Below are positions 1-9,370 of a stretch of 64,000 nucleotides of DNA, piece after piece. The notes under the pieces are model-generated. The model was not told where the DNA came from and ran no database searches. It was given only the letters and a program-made list of their open reading frames with translations. The DNA lies in NCBI GenBank assembly GCA_024760905.1, contig JALRMN010000025.1, positions 980,001 to 1,044,000 on the forward strand, read 5' to 3'. This stretch comes from Plotosus lineatus. Its lineage: Eukaryota; Chordata; Actinopteri; Siluriformes; Plotosidae. Every line of letters begins with the position of its first letter. Positions within the stretch are counted from its first letter, which is position 1. The position numbers were made by a program, and so were the translations under genes.

Positions 1-42
1 TGGCAAATTAATTCCTTTGTGGTTTATGGTTATGTTGTAGTG

Positions 43-397
43 TCTGTCTGTCTTCCTTTCGGCTTTTTCCCTTTTTACTCGGGAGTCGCCACAGCGAATC
101 ATCTGATTCGCACGTTTGATTTGGCAGAGGTTTTTTTACGTCGGATGCCCTTCCTGTCACAACCCTTTTTAGCAAGGGACAGAAACACGCTGACGACTTT
201 GCAGCTACTCTTTACGAAAGTCAGCAATGGTTCTTTTACATGCCTCTCACCATAGACAGTGACAGACATGACCCGCCTTTGATAACCCAGTTAGCCGCAC
301 TGGGGGCAGTGACAACCTTGTGGAGAGTGGGACTTGAACCCCCAACCTTTGGATCAGTGATCCAGTGCCCTATACCACTCGACCACCACTGCCCCTG
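43..397 (-). mobile_element. SINE-1 copy a, tRNA-headed, full length
   Basis: Read on the minus strand it starts with a tRNA-like head: box A TGGTCGAGTGGTAT complementary to 372-385, and box B GGTTCAAGTCCC complementary to about 328-340. A body and a tail ending in CAGACAGACA follow. It is flanked by a perfect 16-base target duplication, TGGTTATGTTGTAGTG, at 27-42 and 398-413. The paralogous locus near 7001-7030 has the same sequence once and no SINE, so the insertion came after the local duplication or was absent from the other copy. Confidence 0.92.
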
Positions 398-417
398 TGG
401 TTATGTTGTAGTGTAAT

Positions 418-419
<2 letters not shown>

Positions 420-500
<81 letters not shown>
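420..500. repeat. (TAA)n microsatellite
   Basis: About 27 tandem TAA units. A shorter TAA tract is at the matching position near 7033 in the duplicated block. Confidence 0.97.
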
Positions 501-504
<4 letters not shown>

Positions 505-599
505 GTTTTTATGTGTTTCACTTTGTTTATTTAAAACTGCCAATACTCATCATCATCATCATTATCATCATCATCTACTACTTCTTCTTCTTCTTCTGC

Positions 600-756
600 T
601 TCTTCTGGGATCGGGTCATGGGGGCACCAACCTAAGCAATGAGGTCTAGACGTCCTTCTCCACAGCCACTTCCTCCAACTCTTCCGGGGGACACCGAGGC
701 ATTCCCAGACAAGAGGAGAGACACCCTCCAGCGTGGTCTAGGTTGACCCCAGGGTC
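600..756 (-). mobile_element. LINE R 3' end fragment
   Basis: The minus strand encodes the C-terminal end of the Rex3-like LINE (about 700-660, residues CPPEELEEVA visible), followed by the 3' UTR and GAA/GAT-rich tail complementary to 540-610. It is the truncated counterpart of the longer copy beginning near 7196. Confidence 0.8.
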
Positions 757-776
757 AACAGTTGTATAACCAACCA

Positions 777-1128
777 GGGGCAGTAGTGGTCTAGTGGTAT
801 AGGGCGCTGGATCGCTGATCCAAAGATTGGGGGTTCGAGTCCCACTCTCCACAAGGTTGTCACTGTCCCCTCAGTGCAGCTAACTGGGTTATCAAAGGCG
901 GGCCATGTCTCTCAATGTCTGTGGTGAGAGGCATGTAAAAGAACCATTGCTGACTTTCGTAAAGAGTAGGCTGCAAAGCTGTCAGCATGTTTCTGTCCCT
1001 TGCTAAAAAGGGTTGTGACAGGAAGGGCATCCGACGTAAAAACCTCTGCCAAATCAAACGTGTGAATCAGATGATTTGCTGTGGCGACTCCCAAGTAAAA
1101 GGGAAAAAGCCAAAAGGAAGACAGACAG
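777..1128 (+). mobile_element. SINE-1 copy b, full length
   Basis: The tRNA-like head starts GGGGCAGTAGTGGTCTAGTG with box A near 788-801 and box B GGTTCGAGTCCC near 831-842. The body is followed by a tail with GACAGGAAGGGCATCCGACG and CTGTGGCGACTCC, and terminal CAGACAGACAG. A 13-base flanking repeat with one mismatch (758-770, ACAGTTGTATAAC; 1129-1141, ACAGTTGTGTAAC) looks like the target duplication. Confidence 0.9.
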
Positions 1129-1141
1129 ACAGTTGTGTAAC

Positions 1142-1491
1142 TTATATATGTGTATGACTTATATTCTTATGGTTTCACCCAATTGAGGATGGGTTTCTGG
1201 TTCCCTGCCAAGGTTTCATCCTCGTGCAAACTGAGGGAGTTTTTCCTTGCCACTGTCACTGCAGGTGAGGCTCATTTGGGATTATGTAATTTCTGTGTAG
1301 TTTACTTTTACTGTGTAAAGCTACTTTACGATAATAATTAAATTATTGGAATATGCTGCACCCAACACTTACACTACTTACAAATGATACCATATAATAA
1401 ACTACTTTATTAAAGCATGCTAATGGATCTAAAGTAAAATATATATTTCTTAATTATATAATAATTAATAAAAAAATATATGCATCCCTTA

Positions 1492-1493
<2 letters not shown>
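1142..1493 (+). repeat. Receptor-unit upstream flank with dispersed fish repeat
   Basis: No gene is seen. Bases 1180-1345 contain the dispersed fish repeat recognised by GGGAGTTTTTCCTTGCCACT. Bases 1345-1440 resemble 12012-12160 upstream of receptor unit II (shared CTACTTTATTAAA and neighbours), so the paralogy of the two units reaches this far upstream. Confidence 0.55.

Positions 1494-1573
<80 letters not shown>
1494..1573. repeat. (TAA)n microsatellite
   Basis: Tandem TAA units. A Tigger-like element sits in the middle of this tract, which resumes at 2316. Confidence 0.97.
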
Positions 1574-1575
<2 letters not shown>

Positions 1576-1576
<1 letters not shown>

Positions 1577-1838
1577 AGTCGGCCCCCTTCTTACAAACTC
1601 AATCCATTAAAGCTCCTTTTTCGGATCCTGGAGTTTTCGTAGGTAGAGGTGCATGTTATATGTAAAACACATGATTCATTCCAAGGTTCCCAGGACTATC
1701 CCATGAACCCTTTTAAAAATTATAAAAGCATACCTTTTAAGCTACTTACTTCATGCTGACCATGTCTTCTTAGCAGAGTTATAATCATACAATGACCATG
1801 GCACCGGGAATCACTTTCACCGGGAATCGCGCGCGTGT

Positions 1839-1911
<73 letters not shown>

Positions 1912-2315
1912 TGTGTGTGTGTTGACCACGTCTTCTTAACAGAGTTATAACCTTATAAATATTTATGGAAGGTTAAAAGCCTGAGCCATAAAATACAGTT
2001 GGAATTCCCCACAGACTTGAACAAAGTTGGAATGACAGCATCATCCCTCCGAGCCGATGGGAGGCCAGCGGGGCGGGATGTTGAGAGATAGCCAAAGGGA
2101 GGGAGTTGCGTCATCCCTCCTAGCCAATAGAAGGCCAGCGGGGTGGGAAACAGCCAATGAGAGAGCAACTCGCGCATTGTTTGAATGTTTGAATGGCTCA
2201 TTTGGTGCTTTTCGTAAGAAGTTGTTTCATATACAGAGGACAAAAAATTTTGGACAATGTGTTTTGTATACTTGATTTTTCGTCTTCAGGGGTTTTTTAA
2301 GAAGGGGGCTGACTG
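1576..2315. mobile_element. Non-autonomous Tigger-like (pogo) DNA transposon
   Basis: Terminal inverted repeats are visible: left CAGTCGGCCCCCTTCTTA at 1576, and right, read in reverse, CAGTCAGCCCCCTTCTTA ending at 2315. Both ends abut TA, the target expected for Tc1/mariner-pogo elements. The CAGTCGGCCC terminus is like vertebrate Tigger/MER2 ends. No transposase frame is present, so it is a roughly 740-bp deletion derivative or MITE. A second copy of one end is at 42650-42816. It contains a GT microsatellite. Confidence 0.75.
1833..1921. repeat. (GT)n microsatellite inside the Tigger-like element
   Basis: Mostly uninterrupted GT dinucleotides. Open frames here are repeat translations. Confidence 0.97.
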
Positions 2316-2339
2316 TAATAATAATAATAATAATAATAA

Positions 2340-2515
2340 TTAATTTGAATGTGAGAAATGTTATTTTGTGTGTTTCGTTCTTTTTTGGGGTTTAAGTAAG
2401 TGGGACAGTCTGTATAAATAACACCCCCCCCCCCACACACACACACACACACAGATAAAGCGGTTTACGATTTACCCAAAACATAGTTTCCTCTTTGTCT
2501 CTCAACTGATACACA
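2340..2515 (+). promoter_or_regulatory. Promoter and 5' UTR of receptor unit I
   Basis: TATAAATA at 2413-2420 lies about 100 bases upstream of the ATG at 2516. Its surroundings match the upstream region of unit II (12301-12484): the shared GAAATGTTATTTTGTGTGTT block, the TATA box, and the leader CATAGTTTCCTCTTTGTCTC before the ATG. A poly-C/CA tract (2423-2453) has expanded between TATA and leader only here. Conservation of TATA spacing and leader between two diverged units supports a real promoter. Confidence 0.65.
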
Positions 2516-2558
2516 ATGATTCAGTTTAAATCTTTCTCGGTGTGTCATTGTTTCATGG
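2516..2558 (+). pseudogene. Unit I exon 1, signal peptide start
   Basis: ATG at 2516 opens 14 codons starting MIQFKSFSV plus one base, then a consensus donor GTGAGT at 2559. Length (43 nt), phase 1 and the MIQFKSFSV start are the same as in the unit II exon at 12485-12527. The later residues differ (CHCFM instead of FLCVM), which weakens the hydrophobic core. Confidence 0.75.
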
Positions 2559-3396
2559 GTGAGTCGCCATTATCGTAATGACTGACAATTACATTTTAAA
2601 TAATTATCTCGATTAAAAATTAAAGTTGGTTTTACACTAACCCCTTATTTATTTTTATGGGTGGCGGGGTGGAAAATTTTTCCACCAACAGGAAAAGTAA
2701 GGCACCTCCTTCCCTCCGCTAGCCTGTGGGAGATCCGTGGGCAAGATTGAGCACCCACTTAGCCCCCCATGCCAGGGTTTTGTGAAGTCACGAAGCTTGC
2801 ATGGCACGAGTTTTTCCTGTTGCCTTGCGGGTTGGCCTTAGATGGCTAAGGCTAAGGGAGTTAACCCCGACAGAAAATCCTGAGTGGAGCCCCGTAGGCG
2901 GTTAGAAGGCATATCTCGTCCCTTTCTGGCAACTCCTGCACCCTCGATGAGTCTCCAGCTGTCTTGCCTCTGTCTTGCGATGGGGTCGGGCTCATCAGGA
3001 CGAGATAGTGAGGCTGGTGCTGCGCAAGCAGGGAGTGGCGAAGCAGCAGGTGCGGAATCACTGGAAGCTGTAGCTGCAATCCTGCACACAGGCTGCTCAG
3101 GCCATAGGGTCGTTCTTCTCCGATTGGGACAGCAGGGAAGTTTGGCAGCCCCCTGAGCGACCAGGCCGGATAGCTCTGCCTGCCTCCATAGTCTGAGGAC
3201 AGAGCTAGAAAAAGTGCTCTAAGCATAGCCTGTTACACAACCACCTGGCCAGCATACCGCAGCAAGCGGGTTCCCATCTTGCGGTCGAAATCACAAGGAA
3301 ATATTCAAGAAAATATTCAAGCTCACCCTTGCGTCATGGAACGTTAGAACTATTCTCGACTTAACCACCTGTAAGTCAGGGAGACCAGAAAGACGT

Positions 3397-3957
3397 ATGG
3401 CCCTTGTAGCCAGAGAATTCGCCCGCTACAACGTCGACATCGCAGCCCTCCGCGAAACATGCTTTCCTGACAAAGGCCAGCTCAATGAGATTGAAGGCGG
3501 CTACACCTTATTTTGGAGCGGCCGCAGCAATGAAGAGCGACGTGAGGCTGGTGTTGGCTTTGCGATTAAAGACCATCTTGTACGAAAACTCGATTGTATA
3601 CCAGAAGGCCTCAACGATCGTCTCATGAAACTCAAGTTCCCCCTTGGCAGGGGGAGATCCGCTACCCTCATTAGCGCCTATGCTCCCACCATGACAAACT
3701 CGGAAGACACTAAGGAGGAGTTCTATGAAGAACTGGATGCCCTCATCTCCACTGTTCTGCAGGCGGACAAGCTCCTACTCCTTGGCGACTTTAACGCTCA
3801 TGTAGGTCAAGACCACCAGGCATGGGAAGGAGTCCTCGGACCCCATGGAGTAGGGAAATGCAACAGTAACGGTCTCCTCCTGCTTAGAACATGTGCCACC
3901 CATGGCTTAGCCATCAGCAACACCATGTTCCGACTTTCAACTCGTAACAAAACGTTG
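3397..3957 (+). pseudogene. LINE A1 endonuclease domain (APE-like)
   Basis: The 187-residue open frame covers most of an apurinic-endonuclease-like domain, which nicks target DNA to prime reverse transcription. The usual motifs can be seen: [10 protein letters not shown] early (ET pair), SAYAPTM in the middle, [11 protein letters not shown] near residue 130 and [10 protein letters not shown] after it. The frame ends at a TGA at 3958; the continuing MHPRFKHWHVIDYVIV stretch follows in frame, so that stop is a premature break. The final catalytic DHR-type motif is mutated. Confidence 0.8.
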
Positions 3958-4450
3958 TGAATGCACCCTCGATTTAAGCATTGGCATGTCATTGACTACG
4001 TCATTGTCAGAGCAAAGGACAGGCGGGATGTGCACGTGACTAAGACAATGTGTGGTGCTGACTGTTGGACATCATTTCTAAGACCAATTTGCATATTCAG
4101 CCCAAGAGAAGACCACAAGGCCAGACAGTTGTGAAGAAGCTCAACGTCAACAAGCTCAAGCTTCCTTCTGTTCAAGAAGAACTAGTAGCAAGTTTAGAAA
4201 GCCAGCTGACTGAGGCTACCGGAAACGACTCTGACTCTCTGGAGACAACTGTTCATTCTGCTGCCCTACAGGTGCTCGGACAAGCTACCAGGAACCACCA
4301 GGACTGGTTTGATGAAATAATGTCAAAATCAGAGCCCTGCTGGAAGAAAAATCCCAACTCTTCATAGCTCATCAGAGTAATCCCAACTCGATCTCGAAGA
4401 AGGATGCCTACGTCAGTAAGCGCAGACAGGTTCAGATAAATCTCCACGCT

Positions 4451-5882
4451 ATGCAAGACACATGGCTAAGTAACAAAGCCGACGATATTCAAGGCTTTGC
4501 AGATAGACACGACATGAAATGCTTCTACGATTCGCTCAGGTGTGTATTCGGACCACCAACATCAGGCAGCTCCCCTTTACTGAGCGCAGACGGAACAACA
4601 CTCATCACCGACAAAAACAAGATTGTAGAGAGATGGGCAGAACATTTCAATGGCATTCTAAATTGTCCGTCGTCCATCAATGATGAAGCCGTTCAACGCC
4701 TTCCCAAGGTGGACATAAACCCAGACTTGGACATAACCCCATCAGAGGACGAGGTTGCCAAGGCAATCAAGCAGATATTGACTGATGCCATCCCTGCTGA
4801 AGTGTTCAAGTCAGGCAGCCCTTCTCTCCTACACAAACTAACAGCGCTATTTCAATCATTTTGGAAAAGTGAGACCCTCCCGCAAGATTTTAAAGATGCC
4901 ACAATCATTCACATCTACAAGAGAAAAGGCAACAAGCGATCGTGTGACAACCACAGACGGATATCACGTCTCTCTATCGCCGGCAAGATCTTTGCCCGAG
5001 AGCTCCTCAATCGTCTCCTGAAACATCTCGAGCAAGGTCATCTCCCTGAAAGCCAATGCGGATTCCGCACAGGTCAAGGGACTATTGATATGATCTTTGC
5101 TGCCCGTCAGATCCAGGAGAAAAGTGTGGAACAAAGTCAAGATCTCTATCACTTTCGTAGATCTAACAAAATCCTTCGACACTGTGAGCAGAGAGGGACT
5201 GTAGAAGATCATGTCGAAGTTTGGCTGCCCAGACAGGTTCGTAAAGATTTTCAGACAATTTCACGACGGGATGATGGCCCGTGTTCTTGACGATGGAAAC
5301 GCCTCCGATCTGTTTCAGGTGTCAAATGGAGTTATACAAGGCTGTCCTTGCCCCTACAATGTTCAGCTTGATGTTTTCGGCAATGCTGGCAATGCCTTTA
5401 TGGAGACTCCTCTCGGCATCCCCATCAAGTCCAGGTGCAATGGAAAGCTGTTCAACCTTCGACATCTGCAGGCCATCACTAAAGTCAAAGAGACTGTGAT
5501 TCATGATCTGCTCTTTGCTGATGACTGTGCCCTCAGTGCCATCAATGAGCAAGAAATGCAACAGGAAATGGACGCATTCTCATATGCCTGCGACAACTTC
5601 GGCCTCACCGTCAGCATCAAGAAGACTGAAGTGATGTATCAGCCCGCCCCAGGAAAACCATATCAGGAACCAAACATTACAGTGACGGGAAAGCGACTTC
5701 AAGATGTGGAAAACTTCACCTACCTTGGCAGTACTCTCTCTCGCTACCCCAACATCGATGCTGAAGTCAGCAACCGCATTGCGAAGGCAGGCAGCGCTTT
5801 TGGGAGATTGAAGAAGTTAGTCTGGAAACAAAGAGGCATCTTACAATACACCAAGATCAAAGTGACAGAGCAGTCGTCTTAA
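4451..5882 (+). pseudogene. LINE A1 reverse transcriptase, frameshifted
   Basis: Two overlapping frames, 4451-5287 and 5211-5879, together cover the linker and RT. The first carries the finger/palm part (DAIPAEVFKSG, ESQCGFRTGQG). The second has the catalytic HDLLFADDCALS box (YXDD-equivalent FADD, near 5506-5530) and a YLGSTLSR thumb motif. The frame switch near 5211-5290 and a further break at about 5880 show that it no longer encodes a complete enzyme. Family knowledge: this RT copies element RNA at the nicked target. Confidence 0.8.
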
Positions 5883-6175
5883 CTTTATGGCTGTGAATCT
5901 TGGACCATCTACAGAAGACATGAGAAACTTCTCCAGCAGTTCCATCTCCGTTATCTCCGAAACATCTTTAATATCTGCTGGCAAGATAGGATCACAAACA
6001 CCGAGGTTCTGGAGAGAGCAGCGTTATTACCATCATGTGCAAAGCTCAGACACGATGGGCAGGACACATCTGCCGTATGTCAGACTCCAGGATACCCAAG
6101 CAGTTACTGTACTGTGAACTCAGGCCATCGCAGGGCAGATACATGTTGATGGCTATGCAGCTCCTCTTTGCGAGA

Positions 6176-6248
6176 AAAAGTCAACAATGATTCTTTTGCA
6201 TGAACCTCTCACTGCAGACAGTGAGAGACATGGCCTGCATTTGATAAC
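6176..6248 (-). mobile_element. SINE-1 body fragment
   Basis: It matches the middle of SINE-1 in reverse (TTGATAACG end, CTCTCACTGCAGACAG). It abuts the truncated V exon of unit I at 6249, so it marks one edge of the rearrangement that removed the exon's 5' half. Confidence 0.75.
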
Positions 6249-6442
6249 GTTTCGGACATCAGCTCCATCAGAACCCTGTTACTTCTTTACTGAGAGTAAG
6301 AGAATAGTGATGTCTGTTCAGGACAAGAACTCGACTCTCACCATCACTGCAGTAAATGTCTCTGATACTGGACTCTATTACTGCAGCTCCAAACCCAGAG
6401 ATAAAATGATCTTCAGCAACTCGACGTATTTACAAGTGAAAT
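6249..6442 (+). pseudogene. Unit I V-set exon, 3' part only
   Basis: An open frame in the same phase as unit II: FRTSAPSEPCYFF, then the strand E/F region and DTGLYYCSS with the second Ig cysteine. It is nearly identical to 22724-22918. It ends AAAT|GTAAAT; the last exonic base is T instead of G, which weakens the donor. Confidence 0.85.
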
Positions 6443-6510
6443 GTAAATTTATATAGAAAAGAGTTGCAGGAAAAGTTGAGTGAGATGACTGAAATTGTAC
6501 TTTTTTTCAG

Positions 6511-6546
6511 CGGAAATTAAATCACTTTCTGAGGATAAAGCGACAG
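6511..6546 (+). pseudogene. Unit I linker exon (36 nt)
   Basis: It is bounded by a polypyrimidine tract with CAG at 6508-6510 and a donor GT at 6547. It keeps phase 1 and codes AEIKSLSEDKAT, the short stalk between the Ig domain and the membrane. It is the same length as 23000-23035. Confidence 0.75.
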
Positions 6547-6644
6547 GTCTGTGATTATTTTTCCATAAACACTTCTGTATATTTTAAAATTAAAATATGA
6601 TGCAGGTTTAATGATTAAAATATTTTCTTTTTTATCTTTCTCAG

Positions 6645-6752
6645 TCTCTTCTGCTGTGTTCTTCTGGTTGAATTTGGGGATCCGTGTACTGAACATAAGT
6701 CCTTTTACTGTCCTAAGTGTTAATATACTGAAACACATAAAGACACACAGAG
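6645..6752 (+). pseudogene. Unit I transmembrane exon with Arg
   Basis: The acceptor TTTCTCAG ends at 6644 and the donor GTACAT starts at 6753. The 108-nt exon is one codon shorter than in unit II. It encodes VSSAVFFWLNLGIR and a further hydrophobic run, ending HIKTHR. The Arg about 14 residues in is the unusual point. Confidence 0.75.
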
Positions 6753-6775
6753 GTACATGATTATTCTAATTGTAT

Positions 6776-6776
6776 T

Positions 6777-6827
<51 letters not shown>

Positions 6828-6842
6828 CATCAATCAATCAAT
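6776..6842. repeat. (ATCA)n microsatellite
   Basis: Tandem ATCA/TCAA tetranucleotides with a single ATAAATCC interruption near the end. Confidence 0.95.
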
Positions 6843-6985
6843 TTTGATGTGCTTCAAATCAGCTTTAGAAATAAATAAAAAAATTAATAAAAACTCATTT
6901 ACCTTATTTAAAGCGTCATAATGAGATAGCGATGAGCTATTGAATCTATTCAGTTTTCCCACGATGCTAATTGGACTAAGTGGCT

Positions 6986-7115
6986 TGGCAAATTAATTCC
7001 TTTGTGGTTTATGGTTATGTTGTAGTGTAATTTAATAATAATAATAATAATAAGAAGAAGAAGAAGAATTGTTGTTTTTATGTGTTTCACTTTGTTTATT
7101 TAAAACTGCCAATAC

Positions 7116-7153
<38 letters not shown>

Positions 7154-7346
7154 TTCTTCTTCTTCTTCTTCTTCTTCTTCTTCTTCTGCTTCTTCTGGGA
7201 TCGGGTCGTGGGGGCACCAACCTAAGCAATGAGGTCTAGACGTCCTTCTCCACAGCCACTTCCTCCAACTCTTCCGGGGGACACCGAGGCATTCCCAGAC
7301 AAGAGGAGAGACACCCTCCAGCGTGGTCTAGGTTGACCCCAGGGTC
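6986..7346. repeat. Duplicated block, copy 2, SINE-free
   Basis: Partner of 1-756. It keeps the uninterrupted sequence TGGTTATGTTGTAGTG near 7012-7027, where copy 1 has the SINE. It includes ATC and TTC tracts (7110-7195), which are the tail of LINE R. Confidence 0.85.
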
Positions 7347-9365
7347 TCTTCCTGGTTGGACATGCCCGAAACACCACACCAGGGAGGTGTTCGGGAGACA
7401 TTCTGACCAGATGCCCGGGCCATCTCAACTGGCCGCTCTTAATGCAGAGGAGCAGTGGTTCTACTCCGAGCTCTCCCGGATGGTAGAAATTCTCACCTTA
7501 TTGCTAAGGGAGAGCCCCGTCACCAGGCAAAGGAAGCTCATTTCAGCTGCTTGTATCTGCGATCTTGTTCTTTCGGTCGTTACCCAAAGATCGTGACCAT
7601 AGGTGAGGGTTGGAATGTAGCTCGACTGCTAAATTGAAAGCTTTGCCTTGCAGCTCAGCTCCCTCTTCACCACGACAGACCGATACAGGCTCCATTTCAC
7701 AGCCGAGGCTGCAGCGATCCCTCTGTCGATCTCCCGCTCCATCCTTCCCTCACTCGTGAACAAGACCCCAAGATACCTGAACTCTTCTACTTGGGGCAGG
7801 ACCTTATTCCTGACCCGTAGTATGCATTCCACCCTTGGCCGACTGAGTACCATGGCCTCAGATTTGGAAGTGCAGCTTTTCATCCCGGTCGTTTCGCACT
7901 CGACTGCGAATCACTCCAATGAGAGCTGGAGGTCCCTGCTCAATGAAGCCAAAAGGACAACATCATCAGCAAAAAGCAGAGACAAGATCCAATGTCCACC
8001 AAACCAGAACCCCTCAACGCCTCGGCTGCGCCTATAAATTCTGTCCATAAAAATTATGAGCAGAATCGGTGACAAATGACAGCCTTGGTGGATTCCAATC
8101 CTCACTGGAAACAAATTCGACCTGTTGTCAACAATACAGAGCAAACTCTGGCTCCAGTGATACAGCGATCAAATGGCCCGAAGCAACGGGTCAGGAACGC
8201 CGTACTCCTGGAGCACGCCCCACAAGATAGCCCGGGGATACAGACGAAAGCCTTTTCCAAACCCACAAAACACAAGTGGACAGATTGGGCAAACGCCCAT
8301 GCCCTTCCAAGACCCTGTTGAGTGTATCGAGTTGGTAAAGAGTGCTACGGATAGAACGAAAACCACACTGTTCCTCCTGAAGCTGAGGTTTGACTATTGG
8401 TTGGATCCTCCTCTTCATTACCCCTGCATAGACTTTCCCGGGGAGGCTGAGGAATGTGATTCCCCAAAAATTGGAACGCACCCTCCGGTCCCCCTTTTTA
8501 ATGAGGGGGGACTACCAACCCGGTTTGCCAATCGAGCGGTACAGTTCGCGATGACCATGCAATGTTACAGAGACATGTCAACCAAGACAGTCCTACATCA
8601 TCCAGAGCCCTGTGATATTCATGGCGGATCTCATCCACCCCTAGAGGCAGACCACCAAGAAGCTTTTTGACTACCTCAGTGACTTCCACTCCAGTGATGG
8701 GCCCCAGGGTTTTCCTGCTCCACAGAGGATATGTTAATGGGATTGAGGAGGTCCTCAAAGTATTTCATCCACCTCCCAACGACATCCCCAGTCAAGGTGA
8801 GCAACGTCCACCTTCACTGTACACAGTATTTGTGGCAAACTGCATCCCCCTCCTGAAGCGTCGGATGGCAGTTCTTAACCTTTTTGAGTCCAGCTGATAA
8901 TCACTGTCCATACCCTCACTGAACCGCTCCCACACCCAAGATTTTGCATCTGCGACAGCTTCGGCTGCAGCACGTTTGGCGTGCCGGTACCTGTCTGCTG
9001 CCTTGGGAGTCCAAAAGGCGAATGCAACCCGATTGGCCTCCTTTTTCAGCTGGACGGACCCCTTCACCACAGGTGTCCACCACCAGGTTCAGGGGTTACT
9101 GCCACGACAAGCACCGATGACCTTCTGGCCACAGCTATGGGCTGCTGCCTCAGCAATGGAGGCATGAAACATGGCCCAGTTTGGAGTCCATGTCACCCGC
9201 CTCCTTGGGGACATTGTTGTGTCTCTGTCAGAAATTGAAGTCAAAGGCCTCTCGGACAGGAGGCTCCCCCAAATGTTCCTAGCAGACTGTAATTACATGC
9301 TTGGACCTGCCAGGTCTGGAGGGCGGCCTCCTCCATCATTGAAGCCAGCTCATCACCAGATGATG
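7196..9365 (-). mobile_element. LINE R (Rex3-like, RTE-type) RT part, broken
   Basis: On the minus strand, frames in order give the region upstream of RT (9070-8792, KKEANRVAF, FRRGMQFATNTVY), RT fingers (8758-8498, LLGG and DEIRHEYHRAL), EEQCGFRSIRST (8481-8191), the catalytic SLLFADDVVLLAS (8144-7911) and SKSEAMVLSRPRV/YLGVLFTSEG (7883-7629), then the C-terminal GHLVRMSPEHLPG (7428-7222). All pieces are in different frames, so it is dead. The 3' tail is (GAA)n(GAT)n at 7110-7195. I recognise the family as the RT common in teleosts, close to Rex3; the name is from memory. Confidence 0.85.
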
Positions 9366-9370
9366 ATTGG

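Larger units (their letters stand above)
1..756. repeat. Duplicated block, copy 1 (partner 6986-7346)
   Basis: Apart from an inserted SINE and microsatellite length differences, this block matches 6986-7346: the same AT-rich start, the same TAA tract, the same ATC/TTC tracts and the same 3' end of LINE R. Similarity stops at about 756 here and 7346 there. The two copies bracket receptor unit I, so they look like flanks of a tandem duplication unit of about 7 kb. Confidence 0.85.
2690..6170 (+). mobile_element. LINE A1, APE-type non-LTR retrotransposon, inactive
   Basis: This is an element of about 3.4 kb: a GC-rich 5' region (2690-3330), endonuclease, linker, RT and part of the C-terminal domain. 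The 5' region shares the motif around AATCCTGAGTGGAGCCCC (2875-2895) and CTTTCTGGCAACTCCTGCA with LINE C. The coding region is broken by stops and frameshifts. The end near 6160 lacks the C-terminal zinc finger seen in relatives, so it is 3' truncated or joined to the SINE fragment at 6176. It lies inside receptor unit I, sense to it. Confidence 0.85.
2516..6752 (+). pseudogene. Ig V-set receptor unit I, broken paralog with Arg in TM
   Basis: Four pieces of the receptor gene are present in order: signal exon 2516-2558, 3' half of the V exon 6249-6442, linker exon 6511-6546 and TM exon 6645-6752. Splice sites and phases match unit II. The first half of the V exon, with the first Ig cysteine and the core tryptophan, is missing; LINE A1 and a SINE fragment lie where it should be. 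No tail exons were found before 6986. The TM exon encodes an Arg (GIRVLNIS) inside the hydrophobic stretch, as in activating receptors that pair with adaptor proteins; unit II lacks this. It is probably a pseudogene, since a V domain cannot fold from this remnant. Confidence 0.75.

Noticed and set aside
777..860. Genuine tRNA gene
   Set aside because: The head lacks a full cloverleaf acceptor pairing and continues directly into the SINE body; identical heads recur in other copies.
1480..1665. Open frame rich in Ile and similar frames over TAA, TA, CA and GA tracts (for example 10212, 11815, 26443, 35148, 42297)
   Set aside because: Translations of microsatellites; no codon structure beyond the repeat.
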